Assembly (NCBI GenBank): GCA_003049485.1
Contig: PYST01000170.1
Span: 1 to 64,000, forward strand
DNA length: 64,000 nt
Source of the DNA: Ophioceras dolichostomum
Taxonomy: Eukaryota; Ascomycota; Sordariomycetes; Magnaporthales; Ophioceraceae
Reading direction: 5' to 3'
In this document: positions 1-12,445 of the stretch, piece by piece
Layout of the letters: each line of letters starts with the position of its first letter
Numbering within the stretch: the stretch's first letter is position 1
Made by a program: the position numbers and the translations under genes
The notes under the pieces: model-generated
Told to the model about the DNA's origin: nothing
The model's database searches: none
The model's input: the letters and a program-made list of their open reading frames with translations, nothing else

Positions 1-36
<36 letters not shown>

Positions 37-1114
37 CTATGAGCTGTGCTTCTTGAAGCCGGCCGACTGGACCTAATATCACTGAAGCCTGACGCTGGTT
101 TAGCGACTGGGTACTGATCAATGGTTCTTTGTATTGATGCTGTGTGTCGCAGCCGTGATGCCGGCGAGTCGGCGACCCCTGAGCCTTGAGCCCTGTGCCC
201 TGGGATCATAGTGTCTGTCAAGAGCCGTAGGTTGAAGTTTCGGAGAACGATGAGTTTTCTCTCGGACTTGGCACCTCGCTGATCAGGTCAATATCTTTTT
301 ATTTTTCGGTTGCTTCTCTAACAGGAGTTCGGTTTTATTGCGCGGACTTGATCTTGCCCCACCTGAAGCTTGCACGACGACAGTCGAGGAAGATGGGCAA
401 CACCACCGTTTCAGAGGCCGGCCAAAAACACGCCGTGGCGCACCGCACCGAGATGCAAGTTGGCAGGAAAGACGAGAGTGATATGGAAAACGCCGGTCAC
501 GAAGCTCATTTCAAGAACTTTGAGGGTCTGATGCCAGATACCTGAGGCTCGTCGTGGTCACATGGTTCACCGAGTCCAAGATCGGCCAGGGTCAGGTTGA
601 TGATCGGGTACAGTATCCAGCGCCCCCCTTCCTTTCAGCCTCATCCCATCCCAAAGAGTTGTCGCAAATTTTTGGACGCGCCGAAAACGAAACCCCTTTA
701 CAGAACTCCGCCGTGACTTGTTTGGAACTTGATCTCGCAGTCATCTATCGACTTTCCGCCCCATCATAAGCGCATAGTTGAAAGTTCTACTTCGTGAGAT
801 TCCTACGTCCTGCTTACTGCACACGCGCCCACCGTGCACTTCAGCTTTCCCGCACAGATCACGGATACGGCATCCGAAGTACCTACCTCCTTTAGCCAAG
901 ACGTTCCATCGAAAACAATCTTAAATTTCGTTGCGGCCAGTCAACTAAATTCCCCGCGAGGCGGGGGAGATAGGAGGCACTGATCGAACCTCATCATCAC
1001 TTTAGGTCCACAAACGTCGCACAGCAGGCGAACACAAGGCGAGCGACGCACCGAGAAGTCGCCCCAGTATCATTCGTCGTCACTCATAACGTCTTGAGAG
1101 CGGCGGCAGCACAA
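1..1114. other. Gene-free left edge with GT microsatellite
   Basis: No convincing coding region. A (GT)n dinucleotide run occupies about positions 5-34. The rest is mixed-composition spacer that ends in the promoter and leader of the surface-protein gene starting at 1115. Short reading frames here lack recognisable domains or paired splice sites. Confidence 0.6.
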
Positions 1115-2781
1115 ATGGGGGGCCGCAAAGTTCCATGGCGAAGACGAGCGCTCATCACGCTCGGTGGTGCGGCTTGCTGCTGGTCATCAGGGGCACGCGT
1201 CGACGCGGCCAGACCACCACCCGCCATGACAACGCCTTTCCCAGAGCCGCTAGCGCGAGCTATCAGGGCGAGGAACGTCGAGAGCATCAATACTAGGACC
1301 GATTTTATGGGGTGGTATTCTGGATCGGATAATACTTGTGAGTGCATGTAGGCCTACCTTGATGAGATCGCCCGGCCCGGCGCCTTTTCCCCTCTCTTCT
1401 GAGGACTTATTTAGGGCTGACATATTTTGTGGTTTTCAAGGGTCGCCCAGCTACTGCTTCTACGGCTCTGTGACGACTTTCGGGACGCTGGTGAACTGCT
1501 GCCAAGAGGGCTATGCGTGCACGTTCCCGCTAGACTGCACTGGCGGCTCCATCACCGCTACTGTGTTCGACTCGGGAACTCGCATGCGCACCGTGACGGA
1601 AGGATGGTATGTTTCCATTCCGAGAAACTGGTGGCGCTCTTCCTCTGGCAATGTCCACGCGAATTTGCAAGAATGACGTCCTCCACGTAGCTTCCATGTA
1701 TGGCAGCTGACTCTGACCTGTTATGACTGCGCCGTAGCACGGGGATTGCGCCATCCGCCTGCTCGACGACCATTCTCGTGGAGAGCTCAGGTGCCGCGAA
1801 CACCATGACACGGTATGCCTGCGGCTTCAACCAGGGATTCGTGTTCGGCGCCAAAAACCCCACGCTGGTCAAGACGATCCCGGACAACGCCATCGGTGAG
1901 AGGAGCTCCCTCATATCCAAATCAGCGGACCCTTTGTCACTGGCTTCCACATAGCTAACGTTGATATGATAACTTCAGTCTTCGCAACCACGCCAACGGC
2001 ATCTTTCACAAACCCAGGGAGCATAACGCGAGCAACAGGCACCCCACCTCCCAACACCAAGACCGGGACCGGCACAGGCACAGGCACAGGAACAGGAGCC
2101 AGCAAGGGCACATCCTCCTCGTCCACCGAAACGCAGCAGGGCCTAGGCGCCAACCCACAAAAGACCGGCGGCGCCGACCCCACCGACTCCGCCAACAGCA
2201 GCAGCAACAACGACAGCGGTGGCGGCGGTGGAGGGCTCAGCAACACCGAGAAGATCGGGATCGGCATCGGCGTCGGGCTCGGCGTGCCCCTCATCGCCCT
2301 CGCCCTGCTGATGTGGCTCTTCCCCCGCCCCCTCCAACGCCTCAGGGACCGTCGGCGGAATGCGGCAGCAGCAACGTCCACGGCCGGCGCCACAGACGGG
2401 AGCGGGGGCGGCGGGGGCGGCTCTTACTCGTTTTCTCCGCCGACAGACAAGGCCGAGATGCCGGGAAGCGTGCCTGATAGTAATAATACTAGTGCTCCGA
2501 CGACTTTCCCGGCGCAGACTCCGTGGGCTCCCCCAGAAGGGCTCGGACCTCAGGCGGCGGGAGGAGCAGTGCCGCCGATGGCTTATCCATACTATCAGGG
2601 GCAGCAGCTGCAGCAACAGCAGCAGCAACAAGGGGAACACAACCAAAACTACTACTATTATCAGAGCCAGGGGGCCGGTGGTGGTGCGGAGATGGCGCAT
2701 AATTGGCCTGCTGCTACGGAGGTGCATGGCCAACACGTCACGACGGAGCTTGCCGCGCCTCTTACAAAGCCAATGTACTGA
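1115..2781 (+). CDS. Putative single-pass cell-surface protein, Cys-containing ectodomain
   Basis: I read four exons: 1115-1337, 1441-1606, 1738-1895 and 1979-2781, giving 449 aa. Donors are GTGAGT, GTATGT and GTGAGA, and all phases match across the joins. The N-terminus (MGGRKVPWRRR then a hydrophobic stretch) resembles a signal peptide or anchor. A region with several cysteines (YCFYGS, LVNCCQEGYACTF, FPLDCTGG, APSACSTT, RYACGF) follows. Next come a Thr/Gly/Ser-rich stalk with a repeated GTGTGTGTG segment, one strong transmembrane helix (about IGIGIGVGLGVPLIALALL) and a cytosolic tail rich in Gly, Pro and Gln. This layout is common among fungal wall-sensor-like or WSC/Mid2-like proteins, but I do not recognise a named domain. 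Function as a sensor is inference. The start at 1115 is the first ATG in the frame. Exon 2 could only be joined in frame at the CAAG acceptor at 1439-1440. Confidence 0.72.
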
Positions 2782-5173
2782 AGCTTGCCTTTGTCTATTA
2801 TCTACCTAGTTAGTGTGGATGGCAGTTCACTTTCAATGCGCTTCCAAGAGGGCAGGATTACTTATTTGTAGATAGGCTAGGAATTGAAGAATATCTTTGA
2901 TAGTGAGTGGCTTCGACAAAAACCCGATCGAGGCCTGTCTTTCTTCTTTCCCATAAAAATTTCACCTCAACCGTCAAATCTGTCTAAAACCTCCACCCGA
3001 ATCTGCCACCAACAGTGCCCAAAACCATCTGGATGTGTTGGGGAGAGAGCCACGCACATCGATGCGAGTGCTAATCTCGTAGAACTTCAAGCTCACCTTC
3101 TTGCCCAACACGCCCTGCCAACGAACGCAGGAGAAACAAAGAACTGGAAGTCAGTATGAGAGCCTGTCTCAGCAGTCACTGCTGCGAATTCTGGTACAAC
3201 TTGTAAGACGAGGACCTGTTGCCCTCGGAGGCGGCCGGGAATCCCAGGCCCATCGGTGGGGGACCACCATCTTCTCCTCTTACTCCTGAGGAGTTCGCTA
3301 TGACAGACTGTCCCGTATTTGAGCATCAGCATAGTGGCATAGTATACTACACAGTAGACAGCTTCCCTTCGCCTGCAACGTGGAGCATCACGACAAACGC
3401 GATCCAGCCCTCCGCGACGGAATCTGAGTCGCCATCGAGAGCGAGGTGGTCGATTTCGTCGTCGACGACGCCGCGGCTGCATACGGGTAGTAAGAGTAGG
3501 GAGAGAAGTTACTGGTATTAAAGGGCGTTTCACGAGGCTGAGTGATTGAAGGAGGCGAGGGACAGAGATACGGATCTTGACAGAAACACTGCGCCCGATG
3601 ATGATCAAGTCACGACTTAGTAATACTAGTATGGCCAGAAAGCAACTGAGCATGACTAAGAGCCCCGATCGTCTCGCATCAAGTCTCTATAGAGCCCTTT
3701 CTATAACGGCTCCCTGCCACGCATCGCCACCATGCATCTCTTCGCCCACCTCACATGCAAGTGCGTAACCTTAAGTCGGTCTCCCGCCGAGCTGGCTGGT
3801 AAAGTATATACTACTAGAGTCAGTTAGCGCCTTTGAGGCCGCAGTATGTAAATTTGCCTACTACAGCAACTGAGGCCAGGCGGGGGCAGGTGCGCATCCT
3901 GGCTGCGGTGCCAAACCTTGCCGCTTTCTGTGGTACAGAGGAAGGGAGCCCGACCTGCAGCTGCAGGTGCTATTCTAATTCCTACTACCATGCACGTCGG
4001 TGTTGAGCTGAGTCCATGACCTAAGAGGCACCAGCACGCTCGGCAATGCCCGACAAACACTTGGCCAAGGCGAATGAATGGCAATCGCCAGATAGGCGCT
4101 GAGCCGCGTCACAACTGAACAATGAGCGATAGGAAACTGAGAAAATCTACCAAACGAAAGGATTTTCCTAAAATTTATTGCCCGGCAGGTATTTACTTTC
4201 TCGATCGGCCCGGATTGTCCCATGCTATGACTTACCGTCCTGGTCATTCTTCGACAGCGAGTTCGAGAGGATGAGAGGGCCTTCAGCACCTTCGCCGACT
4301 GCGGCGCCGACCCCCCCTTTTTTGGTTTGGGAAGGGGATGGCGCGTGGGTGCTCAGCATCCAGGCTGTCGTCCGACAAAGCCTTGAAATCTCTCTAGAAA
4401 TCGCCCGGGTTGGTTTCGTGTTCTACTAGTATATACCTTAGCGCCCCAGGGAGGATCTGTGGTAACTCTGTCAACACGTCTATCAGGCCCTTGATTCTCT
4501 GTTGGCCTGATAGATCAGTGCAATATTTCAGCCCCGGTGTCTCTGCTAGGCTTACAATCGTATTAAGGGTTGAGAACTACTACGTCCCGGAGGCTTTTCT
4601 GACGGGAACTCAATGCTCTGATTAACGAAAAGTCTGTCAGAGGCCGAAATCTCTGTCCGAGAAGGGTAGTATTCTGATTATTATTATGGTAGGTACGATG
4701 AAGCTATTCCCAAAGGCAAGGGCGGCCCGGGCCAAGAAAGAAAAAAAAAGGTCGGTCCATAACAACCCATTCGTACGATAGGACGTGTGTAGTAGCTTTC
4801 GCGTCTTTTTTCAAACATCAACAAAATCGTATGCATGCACTCGTGCTTCGCTTCTTTTTCTTTTGCTTTTTTTTCCCTTTAGCGCTCTGGCAGTCGTTGC
4901 ATCTGTCGTGAAACGGCTGGGCGATGTGGGGATGAGCTTTCGGGTGTGGTTTGCCGCGCGATGGCAGCTGGAAACACTAGACGATATCTCGGTACCTACA
5001 GATACTCCTACCAGGTACCTAGGTAGGTACCTACCTAGGTCACCAAAATACAGGTATGTCTTTGAACACTTTACTTGAATCCATACAAATTGTAAAGGTA
5101 CAATATATTTCGTAGTCCGGGTTCTCCACCACCTTTGAAAGACCTACTACCTACCACCCAGCTTCGTTTTTGT
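2782..5173. other. Gene-free spacer between convergent genes
   Basis: The surface-protein gene (+) and the rhodopsin-type gene (-) converge on this 2.4 kb. Several frames of 60-186 codons exist on both strands, but none has a recognisable domain or consistent splice pairs. Near 5012-5042 there is a near-palindromic block built from CCTAGG and GTAGGTACC words, a motif that recurs in spacers across the window. Confidence 0.5.
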
Positions 5174-7154
5174 TTAAGCGGCCATCCCGATTACTCCTCC
5201 TCCTCCTCCCGCTTCCCTCCTGTCGTTACTATTGTTGTACACACCCCTGTGCCCACCACCACTGGCCGGCGAGGGGGACTCCCGAGACGTGACCTCGACG
5301 GCGAATTCCCTCGTCTGCATGATTCGCCCCCGTGGCAGCCGCAGGGGCAGCGTCCCGCCGCCCTCGCGCTGCTCGATCGCCGGGTGGTGGCCGCGGCCGT
5401 CCAGTTGAGAGCCCAACGGCGTATTGGGCGCCGTCTGCAGCGACAGAATGCTGCGATCGCTCCAGTCGTCTTCAACGGTAATGGTAGGACCCGGCTTCCG
5501 CGGCCTCTCGCCCAGCTCATAGTCCTCCCCCTTGGCCTTCCCCCAACTGCTAACGGGTTCGGCGCGAGCGGGCTTCGTGTCGCCGCCTAGTACTGTGAGG
5601 GACTCTATGTCTCCTTTCGTCTGAGTATCGTGGTGGTGGTAGTGGATGGGCGCCGCCGCCGACGGCTCTGAGGAGGAAGAGGACAGACGAATGAAAGATG
5701 AGCGGACTGGTTGCTGTTGTTGCACCGCTACGGCGCTGGTGCTTGGGTTGGTGCGGGAGCGGGAGGAGGACTGCTGCTTCGATCCGGCGCCGGCACCGGC
5801 TCCGCCGGCTCCTGCGGCGCTCGGCCCGCTCCTATCTGTAAACCCCTTGATCGACCTGTGCGATTCCCGGACGAGCACACGCAAGACGGGAATGCAGGCT
5901 GCCATGATGGTGGTGGCGATCTCGGCTGAGGCCCAGACCAGGAGGATCGTGCCGTCATCTAATAGGTCGAGTTGAAAGCACCGTCTGTTAATATTAACCG
6001 AGTATCGGGGAGGAAAGGCTTTATGTCTTGCGGCATGGTTGGGACAGGAGGCGTCTCACGTGTAAACTCTGGACCTTTGAGGGACGGGATCGCGGCTGAC
6101 TTGGCGAACGCTGTGGCGCCAGCCCTGCAACAGGAATGAATGTGTATGTGTTTTCTGGTCAGCTTCTTCTCCCCAAGGCCCGTGATGAGATGCAACCGAC
6201 GTAGTCGGGGTACCAGCAAGGCGCAACATACACTGCACCCATGCTCATCGCAACGCCCACTCCGAGCTTCTCACGCTTGTTCATCTTGAGGCCCCAGAGC
6301 ACCCTCCACGGCAGCACGGCCAGCAGCAGATCGCAAATCCCGCTCAAGACGCCGCTGAAGACGCCGTACGCCGTGAAAGCGTCGTCTGACCAGCAGACGC
6401 CTTCGACAGATCGGTCCCACGTCGCGCGCGAGGGCACGCAGTGGGTCCAGACGAAAATGACGTGCAGGCCCATGGCGAGGTTCATGCTGACAAGGATGGC
6501 CCAGACGAGCCGCTTGAGGTGGCCCTGGGTCAGGCGCAGTATCGTGAGCCCGAACGATGTCTTGGAGAGGACGACTGCCAGGACGCCGAACATCATGCCG
6601 AAGTTGGCGGCCAGCCCGATCGGCGTCACGTTTTCGGACTTGATGTTCCATGGGTATTTGCCGAAGCCGAGCGAGACTACTGTCTGGACCATGGAGGCGT
6701 CGACGGCGAAGGCGACCTGGAAGGTGATCCCCTCCCCCCGGAAGGAAGAGCGTCAGCAATGGCGGGTTTACAGTCGAAGAAGGGTTCGGAGATGGTGAGT
6801 GCACCATGAGCAAGCGAGATGATCGGGAGGCGGCAGTGGCAGCGGCAGTAGTTGGAGTAGCTACCAGTTACCTAGGTAGGTACGTACCCAGCTGGCAATC
6901 AGCACCCAGTCATCCCACCACAGGCCTCGGGACCGGAATATCTTGCAGAACAGCCGCAGGCACATGAACACGGTCGCCAGCGCAAAGAGCAGCCAGACGA
7001 CGGTGACGGTGCCGGGGCCATTATCCGACCCAGGGAGGCCGGCGCCGGGCGGACCTCGGGTGGAATTTCCAGAAAACACCCCTGGCGGGGGCCCGCCAGA
7101 CGGAGGCCCGCTCCTGGGCCCTGGAGGGATGGATTGTCGGGAAATGACGGTCAT
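5174..7154 (-). CDS. Fungal rhodopsin-domain integral membrane protein (PTH11/SAT4-like)
   Basis: Four exons on the minus strand: 7154-6888, 6716-6232 (or starting at 6731, five residues longer), 6124-6060 and 5958-5174, about 533-538 aa. The intron donors read GTACGT, GTATGT and GTGAGA, and phases agree. Family landmarks are visible in order: a hydrophobic helix VVWLLFALATVFMCLRL, the RGLWWDDWVLIASW segment (the DDW/DDY signature of this family), LGFGKYPWNI, a long block of helices with ILRLTQGHLKRLVW and a late helix LLVWASAEIATTIMAACIPV followed by LR. A 200-residue hydrophilic tail rich in Ser, Pro and Gly follows. The family includes PTH11-like GPCR-type proteins. Ligand and signalling role cannot be read from the sequence. 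The choice between the two acceptors of exon 2 is uncertain. Confidence 0.8.
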
Positions 7155-9935
7155 ATGTCCCCAAGTTATGGACAGCAGTTGGGGTAGCGTGGAAGAAAGA
7201 ATGGATTAAACTTAGGATTGATGAATGGATATCGTTAAGGCCTTCTTTCGAAGAGCGCGAATGGTTACCTAGGTAGAAGAACTCAAAACGTGGAAGAGAC
7301 GGACGGGTATGTCCGTGGTGGGCTATGGCTAGTAGTATGCAAGGAACGGGCTATGCCGCTTGGAGTGCGTCAGTAATTACTTCAGATAATTAAAGCTGGA
7401 AGAACTGCCTTCGCGGGGCGAAGGCGGGGCCTAGGACTGGCTAAGTATATGTAGGATTTCCTTCCCTTCTCCTGAGGAGCAATACAGCTCTCCGTCGAAG
7501 TGGTGTGAAACACAGCATGGGGCCGTCGCCGAGCCCTGCGGCCGACCTCATGCGGTGAGGAAAAGTCGAGGGAGTCTTCGTGAGACTCTTTCGGCCAAAG
7601 CATGTGTGGGATCGAGAGGGAAGAAGCTTCTTGGGCTCGTGCGGCCCAGAAAGGGCTGCGGAGGAGAGGGGTGGTGGGAAGGGAGACAGGGGAGCAACGT
7701 GTGGGTGGCATGTATTGGCCCCCTTGCCTTCTTGCTAGCCGAATTAAATTTGTGCAGCGGTAGTTGATATGAACATTTTGACTAGCGTCCTCGTCGGCGT
7801 GCGGCAAAGCAATACAGCCCGTCAGCACTAGCTCACGACACGCTCGCGGCCGGTTGCTTGCGGGAGCTGGTGATCGTAGGTCCTCCGCTGCGAGCGGGGA
7901 CGCTCTTCCCGGTTTGGCCAGCCAATTGGCACAAACGCCAAACAGGAGAAGGAGGTGATATCCAAAGAAGCCCTAATTCTGGGAAGGGTCTGAGTGGCAG
8001 GGCTGCCAGGGGTAGTATCAGGAAAGGCAACGAAAACCCACTCCATGTGCATAGAAGAATCAGGGAATCAGGGACGGGAGGAATGAGCACGTACACAGTA
8101 CTAGTAATACAAGGGGTATCTGCAGGAGATGAGGTTGGTGAGAACATGGAAGCACATATGTCGTGCAGCTTATCGACCAATCATCCACGGAGACACCACG
8201 TTTCGAAGGATGTCGTTGGCGTCATTGGCCACAAATAACATAGCGGCTAAAGAGCAGTACTATGACAAACGCGCGTGGGCTCACATGTTCGCCCAACTTG
8301 GTCCAACAATGAATTACCTGGAAACAATACCACCCAGCCGTCTCGCCTATCTGACCTTTCTGCAAAGTCAGCCGGGAAGTCAATATCGAGAAAGCGGAAC
8401 GGGAGCAGACGAGGGACCCAGAACACTGGCTCTGCCGCCATACCTTGTCCGTGTCGCTTGTCCGCCGCCGCTGCTGCCAGCGAATGGGTTGAATTCTTCC
8501 CGAGATGTTGTGAGACTCGAGGGAAATCACATACTTCAATTAGTAATAATTACCTAGTAACTGCATGGTCTACTAGACTTCATTGAAACCTTCCACATCC
8601 GAGCAGAAGAGAAGAGGGTGGTCAGAATAGAGCACCCTAAATGATGAATACGGACGGTGGATTCGCGAGGAGGCATTCGGCGCCGCCCTCGCGCCGCTGT
8701 CGCGGTGCGGCACGGGCGCACTGGACATGTTAAGGCTGGGAAATGAGGCACGGAAGGGTCTCGTGTGCGGGACACACCAGACACATGGCAATGCAGAATG
8801 CAGGCACGGCCTTACACAGCCAGTTTCTTCCAGAAAAGAGGGGGGGCCGCCGACTGCAGACCGAATGATTTATCGATAGCATTTCGCCTCAGTCCTCGCC
8901 TTCGAGTTGCCTGGCTGGTGGCCGTGCTTGGATCATGCATGACCAGGCTATCATCAGCCTTCAAGAAGCTTTTCTGGACACTCAAAGGCGCTGTCCTCAT
9001 CAAACTTACGTGACATGCGACCTCAAATATGATAAACTACATTCGCCCGGAACGTCCCCTCCCGCTGACGCGATAATACTATCTAATGCTGGTGACGCCC
9101 GACATGAGAATTTGACCCAAGGATCAATGGCGAGTGGACAGATAAGCTTCATGTATCCTTCTCACCTGTGCCGCCCCGTCACAGCCGCCACCGTTGTCGC
9201 AGCCCAGTTCTGTCTGAGCCCATGAGCGCAACTGACCCCAAGGAAATCACGAGAAACGGCCAAGCGACGCCGTCGAGGTTCCCCATATCGTCCAACAGCA
9301 AGAAAAGTGTTGGTGAAATAAGGGGAAAGGGCCAAAAAAAAAGACTCAAGATGGAGGAGACTCTCTTAGAGATGAGAGGCCGACCGAGGGAGCAGCTGGC
9401 GGTGGTGCTACGGCGGCACGGAAAAGAGAAAAAAGGATCAGTGCTGAACCGAAGTTGAACTAGGAATGGGAAACGGACGCAATAGGGCTGGGCCGCAGCC
9501 CCGCGTTTGCATCACAAACCAACGACGTGCAAGCTCAGCCTAGGTGGGCAAGAGAGAAGACAAGCATCTAGGAAGCACAGAGAAGCAGGATAAACTGGGA
9601 CGAAAGAGGAGCAGAGCAGGAGGGAATCGCCAGGGCGGGGCGTAAGAGCCGCGAAAGATTGTTCAGCGACATGTCGATGATGACAATAGTAACTGAACAA
9701 CCGATGCGGAAAATATCATTCTAACAACCTGAAAGATAAACAATGCGGACTGAATGAAAACAAGACCAAGAAAAAAAAAGCGGAGGAACAAAAACCGAGG
9801 AAAAAAAAAGCCGAGGAAAAAAGAAAAGGAAGGAAAAAGGTGAAAAAAAAACCCCCGAAACGCCCAGAATCCACCAACAAAACATCCTCCCCACACAAAC
9901 CCTAATCATCGTCCCATATCCATCCACCGTCATCC
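7155..9935. other. Gene-free spacer
   Basis: No supported gene in 2.8 kb. The right part (about 9760-9860) holds A-rich imperfect tandem units of the form CCGAGGAAAAAA, which lie just downstream of the broken coiled-coil gene and may be its 3' flank. Short frames of 60-148 codons here look random. Confidence 0.5.
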
Positions 9936-11876
9936 TCACTGGTCCATCTGATCGTCGTCGCCCTGGCCACTGGTGATGCCCTGCTGCTGGTTGGCCATCA
10001 GTTGGAGCACATGGTGCTCCAGGATGGCCAATTTCTTGTCATGGTCAGCCTGCATCTGCGCGATGGCCTAACCGAGGTCACCATTTTGTTGCTCCAGGGC
10101 CGCGATCTTAAGGCCTTATTCGCCGATCCTCCGATAGAGGTCGACATTCTTAGCGGCCAACATATCGGCTGTCTTTGCCGCGCAGTCCTACCGGACATGA
10201 TCCTTGCAGGTCGTCTCCATGAACTCGTGGATCTCGGGTACCGCTCTCGTCATAGCCTTATGCACAGCGGAATATTCGCTGTCGACAGCATCTTGCACCA
10301 ACGAGTTGAAACGCTTCTTGATATCCTTGTCGAGATGATCTTTTGCATCTTTCGCTAGCTGGACGGTGAGGTCCGCACCCGCTTCAATGGCGGTGCGGAT
10401 CCTTTGGCACATCTCGGTGAGCTGAGATTGCCCGCCATCACTGACACCGAGGGCTTCGACATTGTCGATGTGTTGCAGAGCGGCCGAAGTGGCCTCCCTC
10501 GCCTTTTCGGACAAGTCGGGCTCGCCCTGGCGGAGACGAAGAGTCTAGACACAGATCCAGTCAGCAGGGGTAACCCTACTGGTAAGTCCTGAGAAGAAAG
10601 CGATGTAAAAAAAAAAAAAAAAAAAAAAAAAGAGAATAGAGGAGAGTGGAGAAGAGTGGTCACAGCATGTAGTGGATGGGTTCCGCGCCTCTCGCACAAA
10701 CTCTCGGCAAATGCAGCAGATGCCCCCCCAAGGCAGCAAACCGCCGATGCGCCGCGCAGCAGCGATCCCGCACCTAGGAGCCGAGACTCTTGGCCGCTCT
10801 GCCCAGAATGATACATTGCTGCACATTCATCCCCCAGACAGCCCGATTAATGAGAGACATCCGAAGATGAGTGACCCGGTTTCTGGCGACCTCCTCCCGA
10901 AGAAAGAGGCTTTTTGGCTACGCCTCCCCGCTCCATCGCACGTTCGCGGGCATCACAGATAAACTGCCCTTTTGTTGCGGGATGACATCGTGGGGTAAAA
11001 GAGGTGGACACCACAACTCAGGACAACCTCACCGGATCAGACCAGGCATTGCCCGACCGTCATGTCGCGGTGATTTGTGGACTTCGAAATACCGGCAGCT
11101 CATGAGAATCACGTTGAACAGAGCGGTGTGTGTGCGCCAAGGAAAACCCGGAGGTCACCCCGTCGCCCCGCAAAGTCCGGAGAAAACCCAATCGCAATGC
11201 TGCGCGCCGGATCGACTTTTACATCCCGAGGGGCAGGCAATAATAGCGATAGAGGGCGATGTGGTGAAATGGGAGGGAGAAAGAGTGGGGAACAGGTAGA
11301 GTTGGCGACATGAGAAAATGGGACACAAAGTGTGCCTGCCGTAAGTAGAAGATGGTGGAGGGACGGATTGAAAAGAGTGAGAAAAAGCAAGGCGGATATG
11401 CTGTGCTGGATCCTGTCTAGAAAAAAAGAGCTGGAACTTACCATCTTCTCGAACTCCTTGTCGATGGTTCTGGCCGCCTGACGGGCGGCGATCTCGTCAT
11501 TCTTGGCGTCCATCTTGGCGTCTTAGACGCCCGGGTCGATGCCCTGGTTATCAAAGACATGATCTATGAGCAATGATGAGCAACAAGGCAGTGTGGATGA
11601 ATGGATGGAATGGAATGAATGTGGCAGGTGAACACTTACGTTGTCTTCGGCCATCTCCTCCTCCTCCTCGAATGTCGTCCTGAATCGTCGTGCGAGCCAG
11701 AAGAGGCTGTTTGGCTCGGGCTGTGGCTGCTGCTGTGGCTGCGGCTGTGGTTGTGGCCGTGGCCCACGGTTGAAGTGAGCATCTGGCCGGTGCGCGGGCA
11801 CCCGAGGCTTGAAGCTGCTCTCCTTCTTCTTGAGCATGGACATGTTTTTTTGGAGAGCTGCTACAATGGGAGGCAT
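9936..11876 (-). pseudogene. Coiled-coil gene broken by four in-frame stops (copy A)
   Basis: Minus-strand model: exon 1 11876-11640 (MPPIVAALQKNMSMLKKKE, a P/Q repeat, then an acidic EEEEE segment), exon 2 11543-11442, exon 3 10544-9936. Donors are GTAAGT at both introns and all joins are phase 0. Exon 3 reads TLRLRQGEPDLSEKAREAT and continues as a long charged coiled coil through LYRRIGE, IAALEQQNG and LAILEHHVLQL to a normal stop at 9936. Four stops interrupt this frame: TAA 11523-11525, TAG 10188-10190, TAA 10116-10118 and TAG 10068-10070. No frameshift is needed anywhere. Each stop is one C-to-T step from CAA or CAG. Intron 2 would be about 900 nt, far longer than others here, and carries an A25 tract at 10607-10631. 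The first stop could be skipped if an AAG acceptor were used. Function is unknown. No domain was recognised beyond the coiled coil. Confidence 0.65.
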
Positions 11877-12445
11877 CGCGCGTGAGAGGAGAGTACGGCA
11901 GAGAGGAAAGTACAGGACGTGGAGGGGGAGGCGAGGTGTGGGAGGGAAGGGGCAGGCCCTTTTGCTTGCCAGTTGTCGACGTTGGTTGACTGGGGAAGAA
12001 AGGAAGACGAAATCGAATTGGAAGAGAGGCGGAGGGGTCAAGAATATATAGCTCGAAGAGAGGCCCGTGCTCTGCTGTGCGGATTGAAAACGATTGCGCT
12101 TTCTGTCGCTCCTGACCGCTCAGTGTCAAGCGAGTGACCATCGTGAAGCTTGCTGCCGTCGTCGGTCGTGTGGGGCAGTCATTCACTGGGCGGGAAGGCG
12201 CACTGCGCAGTGGGAGGCAGCTTGCCCATCAAGGTTCCTGCCGGACCCACATTGCATTCACCCCATTCATTGAAGGTGCCTGAATCCGCTGCCGTCGCGT
12301 GCTTGGATTTCTTTTGCTTTCCAGTTCCTCCTTTCAGGGAAGAGAAGCAGCCTTCATTCGAGCTCACCCCCACCTTCCCAGCCGCCAAGCCACCAGGGAA
12401 CCAACAAGCCGGTGGGTGGCCTCCCCAAACGTCAGGCAGAACAAG

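Noticed and set aside
3093..3653. 186-codon minus-strand frame
   Set aside because: Arg-rich, no domain, no splice partners, and no conserved pattern. The overlapping plus-strand frame is equally unconvincing.
10068..10192. A possible intron (GTAGGA donor, TTAG acceptor) that would remove three stops of copy A
   Set aside because: The join shifts the frame and destroys the downstream coiled coil, giving an Arg/Trp-rich end that looks like a shadow frame.
10068..11525. A-to-I RNA editing (UAG to UGG), known in Sordariomycete sexual stages, as a way to rescue copy A
   Set aside because: Two of the four stops are TAA, which would need two edits each. The glutamine-derived pattern fits C-to-T mutation better.
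11442..11525. Skipping the first stop by using an AAG acceptor before ATGGACGCC
   Set aside because: Possible but AAG acceptors are uncommon, and the CCAG acceptor at 11544-11545 is stronger. It would not help the other three stops.
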